The notes under the pieces were generated by a model. The model was not told where the DNA came from. It saw only the letters and a list, made by a program, of their open reading frames with translations, and searched no databases. A DNA stretch of 64,000 nucleotides from assembly GCA_009728235.1 (NCBI GenBank), contig WNZI01000005.1, forward strand, positions 93,237-157,236, in the 5' to 3' direction. Within the stretch, counting starts at the first letter, position 1. Each line of letters begins with the position of its first letter. Position numbers and translations under genes: made by a program. Shown here one piece after another: positions 45,061-53,639 of the stretch. Source of the DNA: Vibrio cholerae. GTDB lineage: Bacteria > Actinomycetota > Actinomycetes > Actinomycetales > Micrococcaceae.

Positions 45061-45752
45061 CCAGCAAGGAAGCACTCGTCGTCCGCGGGGGGTGGGACGG
45101 TCACCAGCCCGTCGAAGCCACCGATCGCTTCATACCGTTCCTCCAGGAGAACGGGTACGCCGTCCGTGTCGAGGAGTCACCGAAGATCTACGCGGATGCC
45201 GACTACATGGCGACCGTGGACCTGATCCTGCAGTGCAACACCATGAACACCATCGAGAAGGACGAATTCGCCGGGCTCCGGGCGGCGGTCGAGGCCGGGA
45301 CCGGCCTCGCCGGATGGCACGGCGGGATCGCGGACTCCTACCGCAACGAGTCCGACTACCTCCACCTGATCGGCGGGCAGTTCGCTTGCCATCCCGGCAA
45401 GCACCCCGACGAGCGGACCGGTGAGCAGTCGGACAACTACCTGCCGTACCGGGTGACCATGCTCCCGGCGGCAGCGGACCATCCGATCACGCAGGGCATC
45501 GGGGACTTCGATCTCGTCACGGAGCAGTACTGGGTCCTGGCGGACGACTACATCGACGTGCTGGCCACGACGACCCAGGCGGTCCGCGACTGGGACCCGT
45601 GGAACCGTCCCGTGACGTCCCCCGCCATCTGGACCCGGCAGTGGGGGACGGGGCGTATCTTCGTCTCCACGCCCGGTCACCGCGTCGAGATCCTCGACGA
45701 CCCGAACGTCCGAACCATCATCGAAAGGGGTTTGCTGTGGGCGAGCCGTTGA
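45057..45752 (+). CDS. ThuA-domain protein
   Basis: 231 residues beginning at an ATGA overlap. ThuA family (glutamine-amidotransferase-like fold): VVRGGWDGHQPVEAT, AGTGLAGWHGGIADSYRN, YLHLIGGQFACHPGKHPDE, YWVLADDYIDVLA, and VTSPAIWTRQWGTGRIFVSTPGH. ThuA was first seen with the Gfo/Idh enzyme ThuB in trehalose utilisation; its reaction is not well settled, but it recurs in keto-sugar loci, as here. Confidence 0.87.
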   Translation: MTSKEALVVRGGWDGHQPVEATDRFIPFLQENGYAVRVEESPKIYADADYMATVDLILQCNTMNTIEKDEFAGLRAAVEAGTGLAGWHGGIADSYRNESDYLHLIGGQFACHPGKHPDERTGEQSDNYLPYRVTMLPAAADHPITQGIGDFDLVTEQYWVLADDYIDVLATTTQAVRDWDPWNRPVTSPAIWTRQWGTGRIFVSTPGHRVEILDDPNVRTIIERGLLWASR

Positions 45753-46855
45753 ACGTCGGAATCATCGGCTGCGGAGCGATCGTGGCCCAGTACCTGAAGA
45801 CCCTGCCGTCGCTGTCCTCGGTCACGCTCCGGGCGGTCGCCGATCTCGACTTCAGCCGGGCGGAAGCCGTCGCCGCGACACAGGAGGGCGTGCGCGCACT
45901 GACGGTCGAGGACCTGCTGGCCGATCCCGAGATCGACACGGTCCTCAACCTGACCATCCCTGCCGCTCACGCCGAGGTAGCCAAGCGTGCGATCGCGGCC
46001 GGCAAGCACGTCTACGGGGAGAAGCCCCTCGCGGCGAACACGAGTGAGGCGCGGGAGGTGCTCGTCCTGGCGGACGAGGCCGGTGTCCGCGTCGGGTGTG
46101 CGCCGGACACGGTCCTGGGCACGGGCATCCAGACCGCCCGCCACGCCATCGACAGTGGAAGGATCGGCCGCCCGATCTCGGCGTCGGCCACCATGGTGAC
46201 CCCAGGGCACGAACGCTGGCACCCCAATCCGGACTTCTACTACGTCCCCGGCGGCGGGCCCCTGCTGGACATGGGCCCGTACTACGTGACGGCGCTGGTC
46301 ACCCTGCTGGGTCCGGTGACCTCCGTCATCGGAGCCGCCAGCCACACCAGGGACGAGCGAACCATCGGCGGCGGGCCCCGGGCGGGTGAGACCGTGCCGG
46401 TCTCGATCGACACGCATGTCACCGGCGTCCTGGTCCACGCGTCCGGGGCACTCTCCACGCTCGTGATGAGCTTCGACGCGGTGCAGACGCGCGCGTCCAA
46501 CATCGAGGTGCACGGGGAGCTGGCGAGCCTCACCGTTCCCGACCCGAATTACTTCGAGGGGGAGGTGTCGATCTGCGACCTCGCGAACAGGGAGGTCGGC
46601 TGGGACGTCATCCCCAGCAGCGCCGGCTACATCGGGGCCGGCAGGGGATACGGGCTCGCGGACATGGCGCTGACGGCGTCCGGCACGCAGCACCGCGCCA
46701 ACGGGCAGCTCGCGTACCACGTGCTCGACGTCATGGAATCGCTGCTGGAGTCGGCCTCGAGCGGGAAGGCCGAGACCGTGCAGAGCACCGTCGACAGGCC
46801 CGCACCGGTGCCACTCACGGCCCTGTCGGAGCTGGTGTCCTCGCCCGCCACCTAG
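45737..46855 (+). CDS. Gfo/Idh/MocA-family oxidoreductase
   Basis: 372 residues from a GTG at 45737 (GAAAGGGG upstream), inside the end of thuA. Rossmann start NVGIIGCGAIVAQYL, GKHVYGEKPLA, APDTVLGTGIQTARHAIDSGRIG and YVPGGGPLLDMGPYYVTALVTLLG. It differs clearly from the copy at 42801, so the two probably work at different steps, for example oxidation of the glycoside and reduction of the released 3-keto sugar. Last gene of the operon. Confidence 0.87.
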   Translation: MGEPLNVGIIGCGAIVAQYLKTLPSLSSVTLRAVADLDFSRAEAVAATQEGVRALTVEDLLADPEIDTVLNLTIPAAHAEVAKRAIAAGKHVYGEKPLAANTSEAREVLVLADEAGVRVGCAPDTVLGTGIQTARHAIDSGRIGRPISASATMVTPGHERWHPNPDFYYVPGGGPLLDMGPYYVTALVTLLGPVTSVIGAASHTRDERTIGGGPRAGETVPVSIDTHVTGVLVHASGALSTLVMSFDAVQTRASNIEVHGELASLTVPDPNYFEGEVSICDLANREVGWDVIPSSAGYIGAGRGYGLADMALTASGTQHRANGQLAYHVLDVMESLLESASSGKAETVQSTVDRPAPVPLTALSELVSSPAT

Positions 46856-46866
46856 CCGGCGGTGTC

Positions 46867-46898
46867 ACCGGGGCGCCCTGCCGACGGGCGGCCCCGGT
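46867..46898. terminator. hairpin between converging operons
   Basis: ACCGGGGCGCCC (46867-46878) pairs with GGGCGGCCCCGGT (46886-46898) with one bulged base and a 7-base loop, ending directly at the response-regulator stop. Likely a bidirectional terminator. Confidence 0.6.
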
Positions 46899-47579
46899 TC
46901 ACTGCAGGCCCACGTCGATCAGCCCGTTCCTGATCCCCCAGAGCACCGCCTGCAGGCGGTCGCGGGACGCCGTCTTCTGCAGCAGTCCCGCGAGGTGGTA
47001 CTTGACCGTCGTCTGCTCGACGAAGAGCTGTGCCGCCATCTCGGCGTTGGACAGCCCCCGTGCCAGCAGCTGGAGGACGTCGAGTTCGCGGGCGGTCAGT
47101 GGCGAGGGGAGCTGGACGTCCTGCGGTGGGGGAGACGCCGGCGGCGTAGCCACACGGCGGTGCCCGAACTCCCGCAGGATGCGCCGCGTCAGGCGTTGGT
47201 CGAGCGTCCCGTCGCCCTGGGCGACGGAACGGACCGCATTCAGCAGCGTGTCCTCGTCCGCCCCCTTGAGCAGGAACCCGGCAGCCCCGGCCTCGAGTGC
47301 GGCGAAGATGTCGTCGTCGATGTCGAAGGTCGTGAGGATCAGCACGTCACTGCGCAGCGAGTCGTCGGCCGTGATGGCGGCCGTCGCGGCGATGCCGTCC
47401 ATGACCGGCATGCGGATGTCCATGCACACGACATCGGGCTCGAGCCGGCGGGCCAGCCGCACGGCCTCCTCGCCGTTCTCGGCCTCACCCACCACGGTGA
47501 TGTCCTCCGCCGAACCGAGCAGGATGGACAGCCCGGTGCGGACGATGACCTGGTCGTCAGCGACGATCACGCGGATCAT
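46899..47579 (-). CDS. NarL/LuxR-type response regulator
   Basis: 226 residues. Receiver domain 1-120 with acidic pair DD (8-9), phospho-acceptor Asp54 in VCMDIRMP, Thr in ILTTF and Lys in LLKGA; C-terminal LuxR helix-turn-helix LTARELDVLQLLARGLSNAEMAAQLFVEQTTVKYHLAGLLQKTASRDRLQAV. Start overlaps the kinase stop by ATGA. Regulates unknown targets, possibly the serine hydrolase and ABC genes beside it. Confidence 0.93.
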   Translation of the reverse strand: MIRVIVADDQVIVRTGLSILLGSAEDITVVGEAENGEEAVRLARRLEPDVVCMDIRMPVMDGIAATAAITADDSLRSDVLILTTFDIDDDIFAALEAGAAGFLLKGADEDTLLNAVRSVAQGDGTLDQRLTRRILREFGHRRVATPPASPPPQDVQLPSPLTARELDVLQLLARGLSNAEMAAQLFVEQTTVKYHLAGLLQKTASRDRLQAVLWGIRNGLIDVGLQ

Positions 47580-48829
47580 GATCGTTCCCCGCCCGTCGGT
47601 CGGGGTATGCGGAGCCGGTTGCGCCAGCCGCCGCCCACCGTGGGGCCCGTGTCGAGGTCGGCCCCGATCAGTTCGGCACGCTCGCCCATCCCGACGAGCC
47701 CGTAGCCCCGACCCACCGGTGCCCCGTCCGCCGGTCGGGCCGGGGGACGGGCGGCCGATGCGTTCTCCACGGTGACCACCACGTCCCCCTGCCGGTACTC
47801 GATCGAGACGGTGCAGTCGGCATCCGGAGCATGGCGGGCGGCGTTCGTCAGGGATTCCTGCACCGTCCGGTAGATGGACGCTTCCGCCACGGGTCCGAGG
47901 CGGAACCGGTCACCCGTGACGGTGAGGGCGACACGTTGGCCCCGCCGGGTCGCCGCGTCGAGCAGTTGCGGGAGGTCGTTGAGCCCGGGGATGCCGATGG
48001 TGGTGCGCCCGCCGTCGTCCTTGGGGTTCTCGTCGGGGCGCAGCAACCCTACTGTCCCCCGGAGGTCGACCATCGTCGCGCGGGCCTCCTGTTCCAGTTC
48101 GCGGAGCATCGAGCGGCTCCGTTCCGGGTCGGACGCGATCAGTGCGCCGGCCGCCTGCGCACTCACGATGATGCCGGACAGGTGGTGGCCGGCGATGTCA
48201 TGGAGTTCACGGGCGAGTGCCGTGCGCTCCGCCCGCCGGTCCTGCTCCACGAGGTACGCGCGCTCGCGTTCGGTGAACTGCTCGCGCTCGCGGGCCGCCT
48301 CCCGGAGCTGCGACCGGCCGCGGCTGAACTCGGCGATCAGCGCGGGAACCAGGTACTCGAAGACGAGCCGCGCGGCGATCAGGCCGAGCACCGCGGGCAG
48401 GGGTAGGAGGCCCGCGAGGAGTGCGGCGACCAGGCCGACGGTGCTGCTGAGGACGGCCATCGCGCCGAGCACCCGGAAGGCCGCCGGACGTTCCGCCCGG
48501 CGGACGAGGTGGAAGGAGGCGAGCATCACGGCCAGGCTGCCGATGCCGAGTTCCGCAGCGCTGGAGGCGAGCAGCCCGCAGTGCAGCAGGACGACGGCGG
48601 CGAAGGCCGGTAGAGGCGCGGTCCAGCGGAACAACAGGGCGACGGCCTGTCCGGCGACGAGGACCGCCTGCAGGACGGTGAGGAGCAGGCCGGGTGCCGG
48701 CTCCAGGATCCCGCCGACGCCCGCCCCGAGATAGGTGATCGCCGCCAGGAGGACGGCAAGCGAAAAGGCCGCGTTCCGCCGCGGAGCGCCCTGTCCGCCA
48801 TCCCTGATCGTTCGCACGGAACGAGTCAA
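47576..48829 (-). CDS. sensor histidine kinase (HisKA_3 type)
   Basis: 417 residues. N-terminal half has about five membrane helices (20-175) with no visible extracellular sensor domain; then a dimerisation helix with the phospho-acceptor His in LARELHDIAGHHLSGI, and an ATPase domain with VQESLTNAARHA (N-box) and GRGYGLVGMGERAEL (G-box). It phosphorylates the regulator coupled to it. The membrane-only sensor region resembles cell-envelope-stress kinases. Confidence 0.92.
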   Translation of the reverse strand: MTRSVRTIRDGGQGAPRRNAAFSLAVLLAAITYLGAGVGGILEPAPGLLLTVLQAVLVAGQAVALLFRWTAPLPAFAAVVLLHCGLLASSAAELGIGSLAVMLASFHLVRRAERPAAFRVLGAMAVLSSTVGLVAALLAGLLPLPAVLGLIAARLVFEYLVPALIAEFSRGRSQLREAAREREQFTERERAYLVEQDRRAERTALARELHDIAGHHLSGIIVSAQAAGALIASDPERSRSMLRELEQEARATMVDLRGTVGLLRPDENPKDDGGRTTIGIPGLNDLPQLLDAATRRGQRVALTVTGDRFRLGPVAEASIYRTVQESLTNAARHAPDADCTVSIEYRQGDVVVTVENASAARPPARPADGAPVGRGYGLVGMGERAELIGADLDTGPTVGGGWRNRLRIPRPTGGERS

Positions 48830-48880
48830 CCACGACGCACGGCGCGGGGTGCGCGCCGGTGCGTCCGTGGCCGTTTCCGG

Positions 48881-50158
48881 TTATCGCCCCGCCTGCAGGA
48901 GAACGTCGAGGGCGTCGACGACGATCCTGTACTGGTGCATGAGCTTGGCGTCGTCGGCGGGATCGACGACGGCCCATGGCAGGGCGGCCACCGCGATGGT
49001 GACGGCGGTCCCGTCGGGGCCGACGGCGTTGCGGGTCTGGGTGCCGGGGATGTCTCCTCCGTGTCCCCAGGCGGTACCGCCACCGCTGAGCGGGTAGCTC
49101 TGCAGGCCGAGCCCGTACGTGGCCTCGGGCCACAACTCGTCCCCGGCCGGCACGGTCGTCTGCATCTCGGCCAGGCTCGCTTCGCTGACGAGGCCGCCGT
49201 CGAGGAGTGCCTTCATGAAGGTGTTGAGCTCGCTGGGAGTGGAGACCATGGCGCCGGCGGCCCAGGCGAAGGAGGGATCCATGGTGGTGATGTCCGACAG
49301 GTCGCCGGCGTCGTCGATGTGGTAACCGAGGGGATGCACGCCGCGCAGTTCCTGCTCGCCCGGTACGGGCAGGTAGGTGTTCGTCAGCTGCAGCGGGTCG
49401 ATGATGCGGTGCTCGATCTCCTCGTACAGCGGCCGCTCGGTGATGCGCTCGATGACCAGTCCGAGGACCAGGTAGTTGGTATTGCTGTACTCCCACGTCC
49501 CGCCGGGCACGAAGACCGCAGGCTTCTCCAGGGCGATGTCGAGCATGTCCCTCGGGGAGATGTACGTGTGCTGCGCACCGAAAGCATCGGCGGCGACCTG
49601 GTCGGCGTACTCGGGCAGTCCGCTGGTGTGCTGCAGCAGGTGCCGGACGGTGATGGCCGCGCCGTCGATCCCCTGACCCGTGACCAGTCCGGGGAGGTAG
49701 GTCTCGACGGGTTCGTCGAGCGCGAGGGCGCCTTCCTCCACGAGCTGCAGGATGACGGTGCTGACGAACATCTTCGTGTTGCTGGCGATGCGGACCTCCC
49801 CGTCGGCGGGGGCGGGTTCGCCGGTGGCGAGGTTCCCGGTACCCGCCGCGAGGGTGATGGTCCCGCCGTCGGGGCCGGTGACGGCTGCCGAGGCGGAGGG
49901 GTAGCCGGCGTCGACGAGCTTCTGCAGCTGCTCCTGGATCAGGGCGGTGTCAGGACCCGCGTGCTGCTCGGGAGCCGCAGCGGCAGCGGCCGGAGCCGCG
50001 GCTGCGGCATGCACCGGTTCGAGCGTCCCGGGCTGGAGCAGGGCTGCACCCGTGCTGGCCGTGAGAGCCGCGGCGAGGGCGACGGCGGCCCAGCGGGGCC
50101 GGAGCGAGCGCGTCGGGGCAGTGGCGGGTGTGGTGGCAGTGGTGGGAGTTGAAGGCAT
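48881..50158 (-). CDS. serine hydrolase, beta-lactamase class C / D-Ala carboxypeptidase-like
   Basis: 425 residues. Signal or anchor helix at about 23-45, an Ala-rich linker, then a penicillin-binding-like domain with SNTK (Ser126-Lys129), the YSN motif in WEYSNTNYLVLG and the HGGDIPG motif in the C-terminal part, which together give the class C/esterase catalytic set. Extracytoplasmic; likely acts on peptidoglycan or a peptide/ester. Lies 62 bases downstream of the ABC exporter genes and is probably co-transcribed. Confidence 0.88.
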   Translation of the reverse strand: MPSTPTTATTPATAPTRSLRPRWAAVALAAALTASTGAALLQPGTLEPVHAAAAAPAAAAAAPEQHAGPDTALIQEQLQKLVDAGYPSASAAVTGPDGGTITLAAGTGNLATGEPAPADGEVRIASNTKMFVSTVILQLVEEGALALDEPVETYLPGLVTGQGIDGAAITVRHLLQHTSGLPEYADQVAADAFGAQHTYISPRDMLDIALEKPAVFVPGGTWEYSNTNYLVLGLVIERITERPLYEEIEHRIIDPLQLTNTYLPVPGEQELRGVHPLGYHIDDAGDLSDITTMDPSFAWAAGAMVSTPSELNTFMKALLDGGLVSEASLAEMQTTVPAGDELWPEATYGLGLQSYPLSGGGTAWGHGGDIPGTQTRNAVGPDGTAVTIAVAALPWAVVDPADDAKLMHQYRIVVDALDVLLQAGR

Positions 50159-50220
50159 GGTGATTCCGTCTTTCCGGGTTCGGTCGGGGCTGTTCGGAGG
50201 AGGATCGCTTCGCTGCGTGG

Positions 50221-51033
50221 TCAGAGGTCGCGGCGGCGCAGCGTGAGAACCGCGGCTGCCAGCACGATCGCGGTCAGGGCCGCGAGTGCCGCGAGGGCGG
50301 GACCGGATCCGAGGGCTCCTCCGGACCCGATGGCCGCGTGGGACAGGGACACCGGCAGGAGCTGCGCCCAGGCGGGCAGTGTCCCGGTGGCGAGCTGCAC
50401 GATCGACATCAGCACCGTTTCGAACACCAGGGCGCCGAGCATGACGAGCACCGCTGCGAGCTGATTACGCAGGATCAGGCCGACCCCCAGCCCGATCAGA
50501 CTCAGCAGCGTGACGGCGAGTGCCCCGCGGCCGAGCAGTCCGAGGACCTGCGGCAGGGAAGCGTTCAGGGCTGTGCTCTGGGTGAGGAGGGTGACGGCGA
50601 GGGTCAGGAACGCCGTCACCGCGAGGACGACGCCTGCTACTCCGCCCGCGACGGCGGTGGCGCCGGCCTTCGCGAGAACGATGCGGGACCGCCGGGGCTC
50701 GGCCAGGGCTGCGCCCGTGATTCCGCCGTAGCGGAAGTCACTCGTACCGGCCAGGACACCGAGCAGGACGACGGCGACCATCACGACGCCGATCGATCCC
50801 GTGCTCATCGATGCTCCGAAGGGGTTCAGCGCGGCGAGCTGGTTCTCTGCCAGCCCCATGTCGATGACGGGCAGTTCGGCGGTGACCTCCGCTCCGGCCG
50901 ACCCGTCCTCGCGCAGGCCCGGCAGCAGGAGCGTGAAGGCGAGTTGCGTGATGATCAGCCCGAGGGCGGCGATGAGGACTGCGGTTCTGGTCGAGGTGGT
51001 CGTGGTCAGTTTGAGGATCTCAGCGCGCAGCAT
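50221..51033 (-). CDS. ABC-2 type transporter permease
   Basis: 270 residues, six helices with the long first loop of ABC-2 permeases; start LRAEILKLTTTTSTRTAVLIAALG is the usual cytoplasmic entry. Overlaps the ATPase stop by 14 bases, so the pair forms one exporter. Cargo unknown; similar pairs extrude bacitracin-like peptides or lipids. Confidence 0.85.
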   Translation of the reverse strand: MLRAEILKLTTTTSTRTAVLIAALGLIITQLAFTLLLPGLREDGSAGAEVTAELPVIDMGLAENQLAALNPFGASMSTGSIGVVMVAVVLLGVLAGTSDFRYGGITGAALAEPRRSRIVLAKAGATAVAGGVAGVVLAVTAFLTLAVTLLTQSTALNASLPQVLGLLGRGALAVTLLSLIGLGVGLILRNQLAAVLVMLGALVFETVLMSIVQLATGTLPAWAQLLPVSLSHAAIGSGGALGSGPALAALAALTAIVLAAAVLTLRRRDL

Positions 51034-51766
51034 GGGGAGCCCTTTCGTCCGTGCCGGTCAGGGAGAGGTAGTACTGCTCGAGGTCGCCCCGGGAACTCGC
51101 GAGGGCTTCGTCGAGCGAGGTGGCCGAGCGGACACGGCCGCCGGCGATGATCACGACGTCGTCGGCGATCTGGGCGACGTCGGAGAGCATGTGCGAGGAC
51201 AGCAGGACACTGCCGCCGTCGTCCGCGAAGGAGCGAAGATACTGCTTCAGCCAGTGGATGCCGGTCGGATCGAGGCCGTTGGAGGGCTCGTCGAGCACGA
51301 GGATCCCCGGTTCGCCGAGGAGCGCGGTCGCGACCGCCACCCGCTGGCGCATGCCCAACGAGTAGTCGCGGATGCGGCGCCCGGCGTCGGCCGTCATGCC
51401 GACGGTCTCGAGCACCTCCTCGACGCGGGACACCGGGAGGTAGCCCTGGGCCGCGGCGATGCGCAGGTGCTCACGGGCAGTACGCCCGGGGTGGAGGCCG
51501 CCGGCGTCGAGGACGGCACCGACGCGCCGGACGGGATCGGCGAGCCGGCGGAAGGGCTTGCCGAAGACGAGCGCTTCCCCCGAGTCTGCTGCGACGAGGC
51601 CCAGGAGCATGCGGATGCTCGTCGTCTTGCCGGCACCGTTGGGGCCGAGCAGTCCTACGATCCGGCCGGGCCCGACGGTGAAGGTGACGTCCTCGACGCG
51701 CTGGACGCCGTGGAACGACTTGCGGAGATGTCGCACGGTGATGGGTGCGGGAGTGAGATTGTCCAT
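51020..51766 (-). CDS. ABC transporter ATP-binding protein (exporter type)
   Basis: 248 residues. Walker A LLGPNGAGKTTSIRM, signature YSLGMRQRVAVA, Walker B ILVLDEPSNGLDPTGI and switch His in LLSSHML. Typical of the CcmA/NatA/BcrA group that pairs with ABC-2 permeases. Probably the head of the ATPase-permease-serine hydrolase unit. Confidence 0.92.
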   Translation of the reverse strand: MDNLTPAPITVRHLRKSFHGVQRVEDVTFTVGPGRIVGLLGPNGAGKTTSIRMLLGLVAADSGEALVFGKPFRRLADPVRRVGAVLDAGGLHPGRTAREHLRIAAAQGYLPVSRVEEVLETVGMTADAGRRIRDYSLGMRQRVAVATALLGEPGILVLDEPSNGLDPTGIHWLKQYLRSFADDGGSVLLSSHMLSDVAQIADDVVIIAGGRVRSATSLDEALASSRGDLEQYYLSLTGTDERAPHAAR

Positions 51767-51878
51767 GCCTCAAGCCTGCCCGCGGCTGCCTCCCCGCGCC
51801 CCGGCCGCAGGGACAGTTCCCCCTGGCCGGAAGGACAGTCCGCTCGGGCTCCCGCGCCTCGGGGTGCCGCCGCGACGA

Positions 51879-53444
51879 TCAGGACGCGGCGGACTCCTCT
51901 TCGATGATCTTCAGCACCGCGGCGTCGTCGACCTTCTCCCAGGCCGACGCGTCGGAGCCCTGCTCGGCGGCTTCGGGACTGTCGCTCTGGCTCCACCATT
52001 TCGCCTCGTACACGCGTCCCTCGACGAGGATGCGGTCACCCCGTTCGTACACCGCTTCCGGGTCCCACTCGGGATACAGCCCCGCGGGGGCAGTGACGGC
52101 CGGGACAGGAACCTCGTCCGGCAGCACCGGGCCGAGGAGCGTCCACGGAGTCTCCTCCGCCTGCAGCACGGGATCGTTCGGCAGGTCGCCCTGCGTCCAG
52201 TACTTCGCCACGTACACGTTGCCCTGCCAGACCACGCGGTCGTCCTCGCGGTAGGTCCCGACGTCGGACCAGATGGGGTAGGGGCTCGTCTCGGGATCGT
52301 CCTCGACCAGCACGTCCGGTGACTCCTCGGCCACGGGCTCGTCGGCGAGGGTCGCGGCCCGCCCGTCGAAGTCCTTCCCGATGACCGGCGCGAAGAGCAG
52401 GCCCTCCTGGTCGATGCCACTGCATGCGTCGGACACCACCGTGGTGTCCGCGTAGTTCTCGCTGCAGGTCCCGTCGCGGTTCAGCGACCACATGGACATG
52501 CGGCCCGCGCCGCGCTCGGCGGCGAAGGTGTTGAAGGCTTCGGCGTCTTCGAGCGTGAAGACCTCGCCCTTGACGTCGTTCTGCCCGATCATCGGGGTCA
52601 GCCCGATCTTCCGCCACGCGGCCTGGGGGCCCAGCTCGATCCCCGCGCGCTCGTACAGCACCTGCACCTGGCGATGCGTGGCGTCCGCAGCGTTCTGCGA
52701 CGCCGTCAGCATGTCGGTGCCCTCGGGCCGGCTGGCGCCGTAGTCCATCGTCATGATGTTGACGCCGGCGAGGTCCACGTCCGCCTCGAGGAACTGCGCG
52801 ACGGCGGTGGTGCCGTCCGCGGTCAGTCCTGTCGGTGCGACGGGCAGGGTCAGCCAGATGTTGAGTGGATTCTGGGTGTCGGCCCGCTCGGCCTGCAGGG
52901 CGGCCAGGGCTTCCGCGCGGCGCTTCCCGGCAACGGTGTCCTTGAGGTTCTCGCCCTCGATGTCGAGGTCGACGGTGGAGAGCTTGTACCGGTCGATGAC
53001 GGCCGCGTACGCGTCCTTCAGCTCCCCCGGGTCGGTGCAGGCCGTCGCAAGCTCGTCGTTGAGGAGGCCGCCGAAGGAGACGATGACCTCTCCGCCGTCC
53101 TTCACCAGGCGGGCCACCCGCCGGTCGAGGTCCAACCCGGCCTTCGCTTCGTCCAGGCCGTAGAAGGTTCCCCAGGACGGGGTGCACGGCTCGTCCTTCG
53201 ACGCGACGATGAAGGACAGCACCACGCTGCCGCCCGTCTTGATCGCCGGATCCTCGAAGGCGTAGGCCGGGGTGGCGGTGACATCGACGTAGCCCGCGAA
53301 GAAGGCACCGGTGCTCTCTGCGGCGCGGGCATCCTCCCAGCGGTTCCAGCCGGTGAGGCCGCCGAAGGCCAGTGCACCCATAACGAGGGAGAGCAGGGCG
53401 ATGCGGACGATGGACAGTCTTCGACCCGGGAAGCGTGCAGACAC
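51879..53444 (-). CDS. GH18 family chitinase-like protein with two carbohydrate-binding modules
   Basis: 521 residues. Membrane anchor or signal at about 13-33, then a GH18 barrel: FFAGYVDVT, VVLSFIV, EVIVSFGG and the catalytic VDLDIEGE with acid Glu163. Two CBM5/12-like modules follow, each with the pattern YPIWSDVGTYREDDRVVWQGNVYVAKYWTQGD / YPEWDPEAVYERGDRILVEGRVYEAKWWSQSD at about 395-510. Binds and cuts beta-1,4-GlcNAc-type glycans. Divergent from the glycosyltransferase at 53640, which suggests that the two act on the same polymer. Confidence 0.87.
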   Translation of the reverse strand: MSARFPGRRLSIVRIALLSLVMGALAFGGLTGWNRWEDARAAESTGAFFAGYVDVTATPAYAFEDPAIKTGGSVVLSFIVASKDEPCTPSWGTFYGLDEAKAGLDLDRRVARLVKDGGEVIVSFGGLLNDELATACTDPGELKDAYAAVIDRYKLSTVDLDIEGENLKDTVAGKRRAEALAALQAERADTQNPLNIWLTLPVAPTGLTADGTTAVAQFLEADVDLAGVNIMTMDYGASRPEGTDMLTASQNAADATHRQVQVLYERAGIELGPQAAWRKIGLTPMIGQNDVKGEVFTLEDAEAFNTFAAERGAGRMSMWSLNRDGTCSENYADTTVVSDACSGIDQEGLLFAPVIGKDFDGRAATLADEPVAEESPDVLVEDDPETSPYPIWSDVGTYREDDRVVWQGNVYVAKYWTQGDLPNDPVLQAEETPWTLLGPVLPDEVPVPAVTAPAGLYPEWDPEAVYERGDRILVEGRVYEAKWWSQSDSPEAAEQGSDASAWEKVDDAAVLKIIEEESAAS

Positions 53445-53639
53445 TGAAACCCCAATTTCGGCCCCGGAACGGGGTTGGATGGTGCGCCCGGAGGCACGGA
53501 AATACTTGAGATGTCAATGATACGGTTGCGTCGTCGCTTTGTTCGCACCTGTGGTAGTCCTGCCACCGAATCGGTGACGGGATCGGGTCTCACGGAAAAC
53601 CGCGTCCAGGCCGGTTGTCCGCCTACTGCTGGGGTTGTC

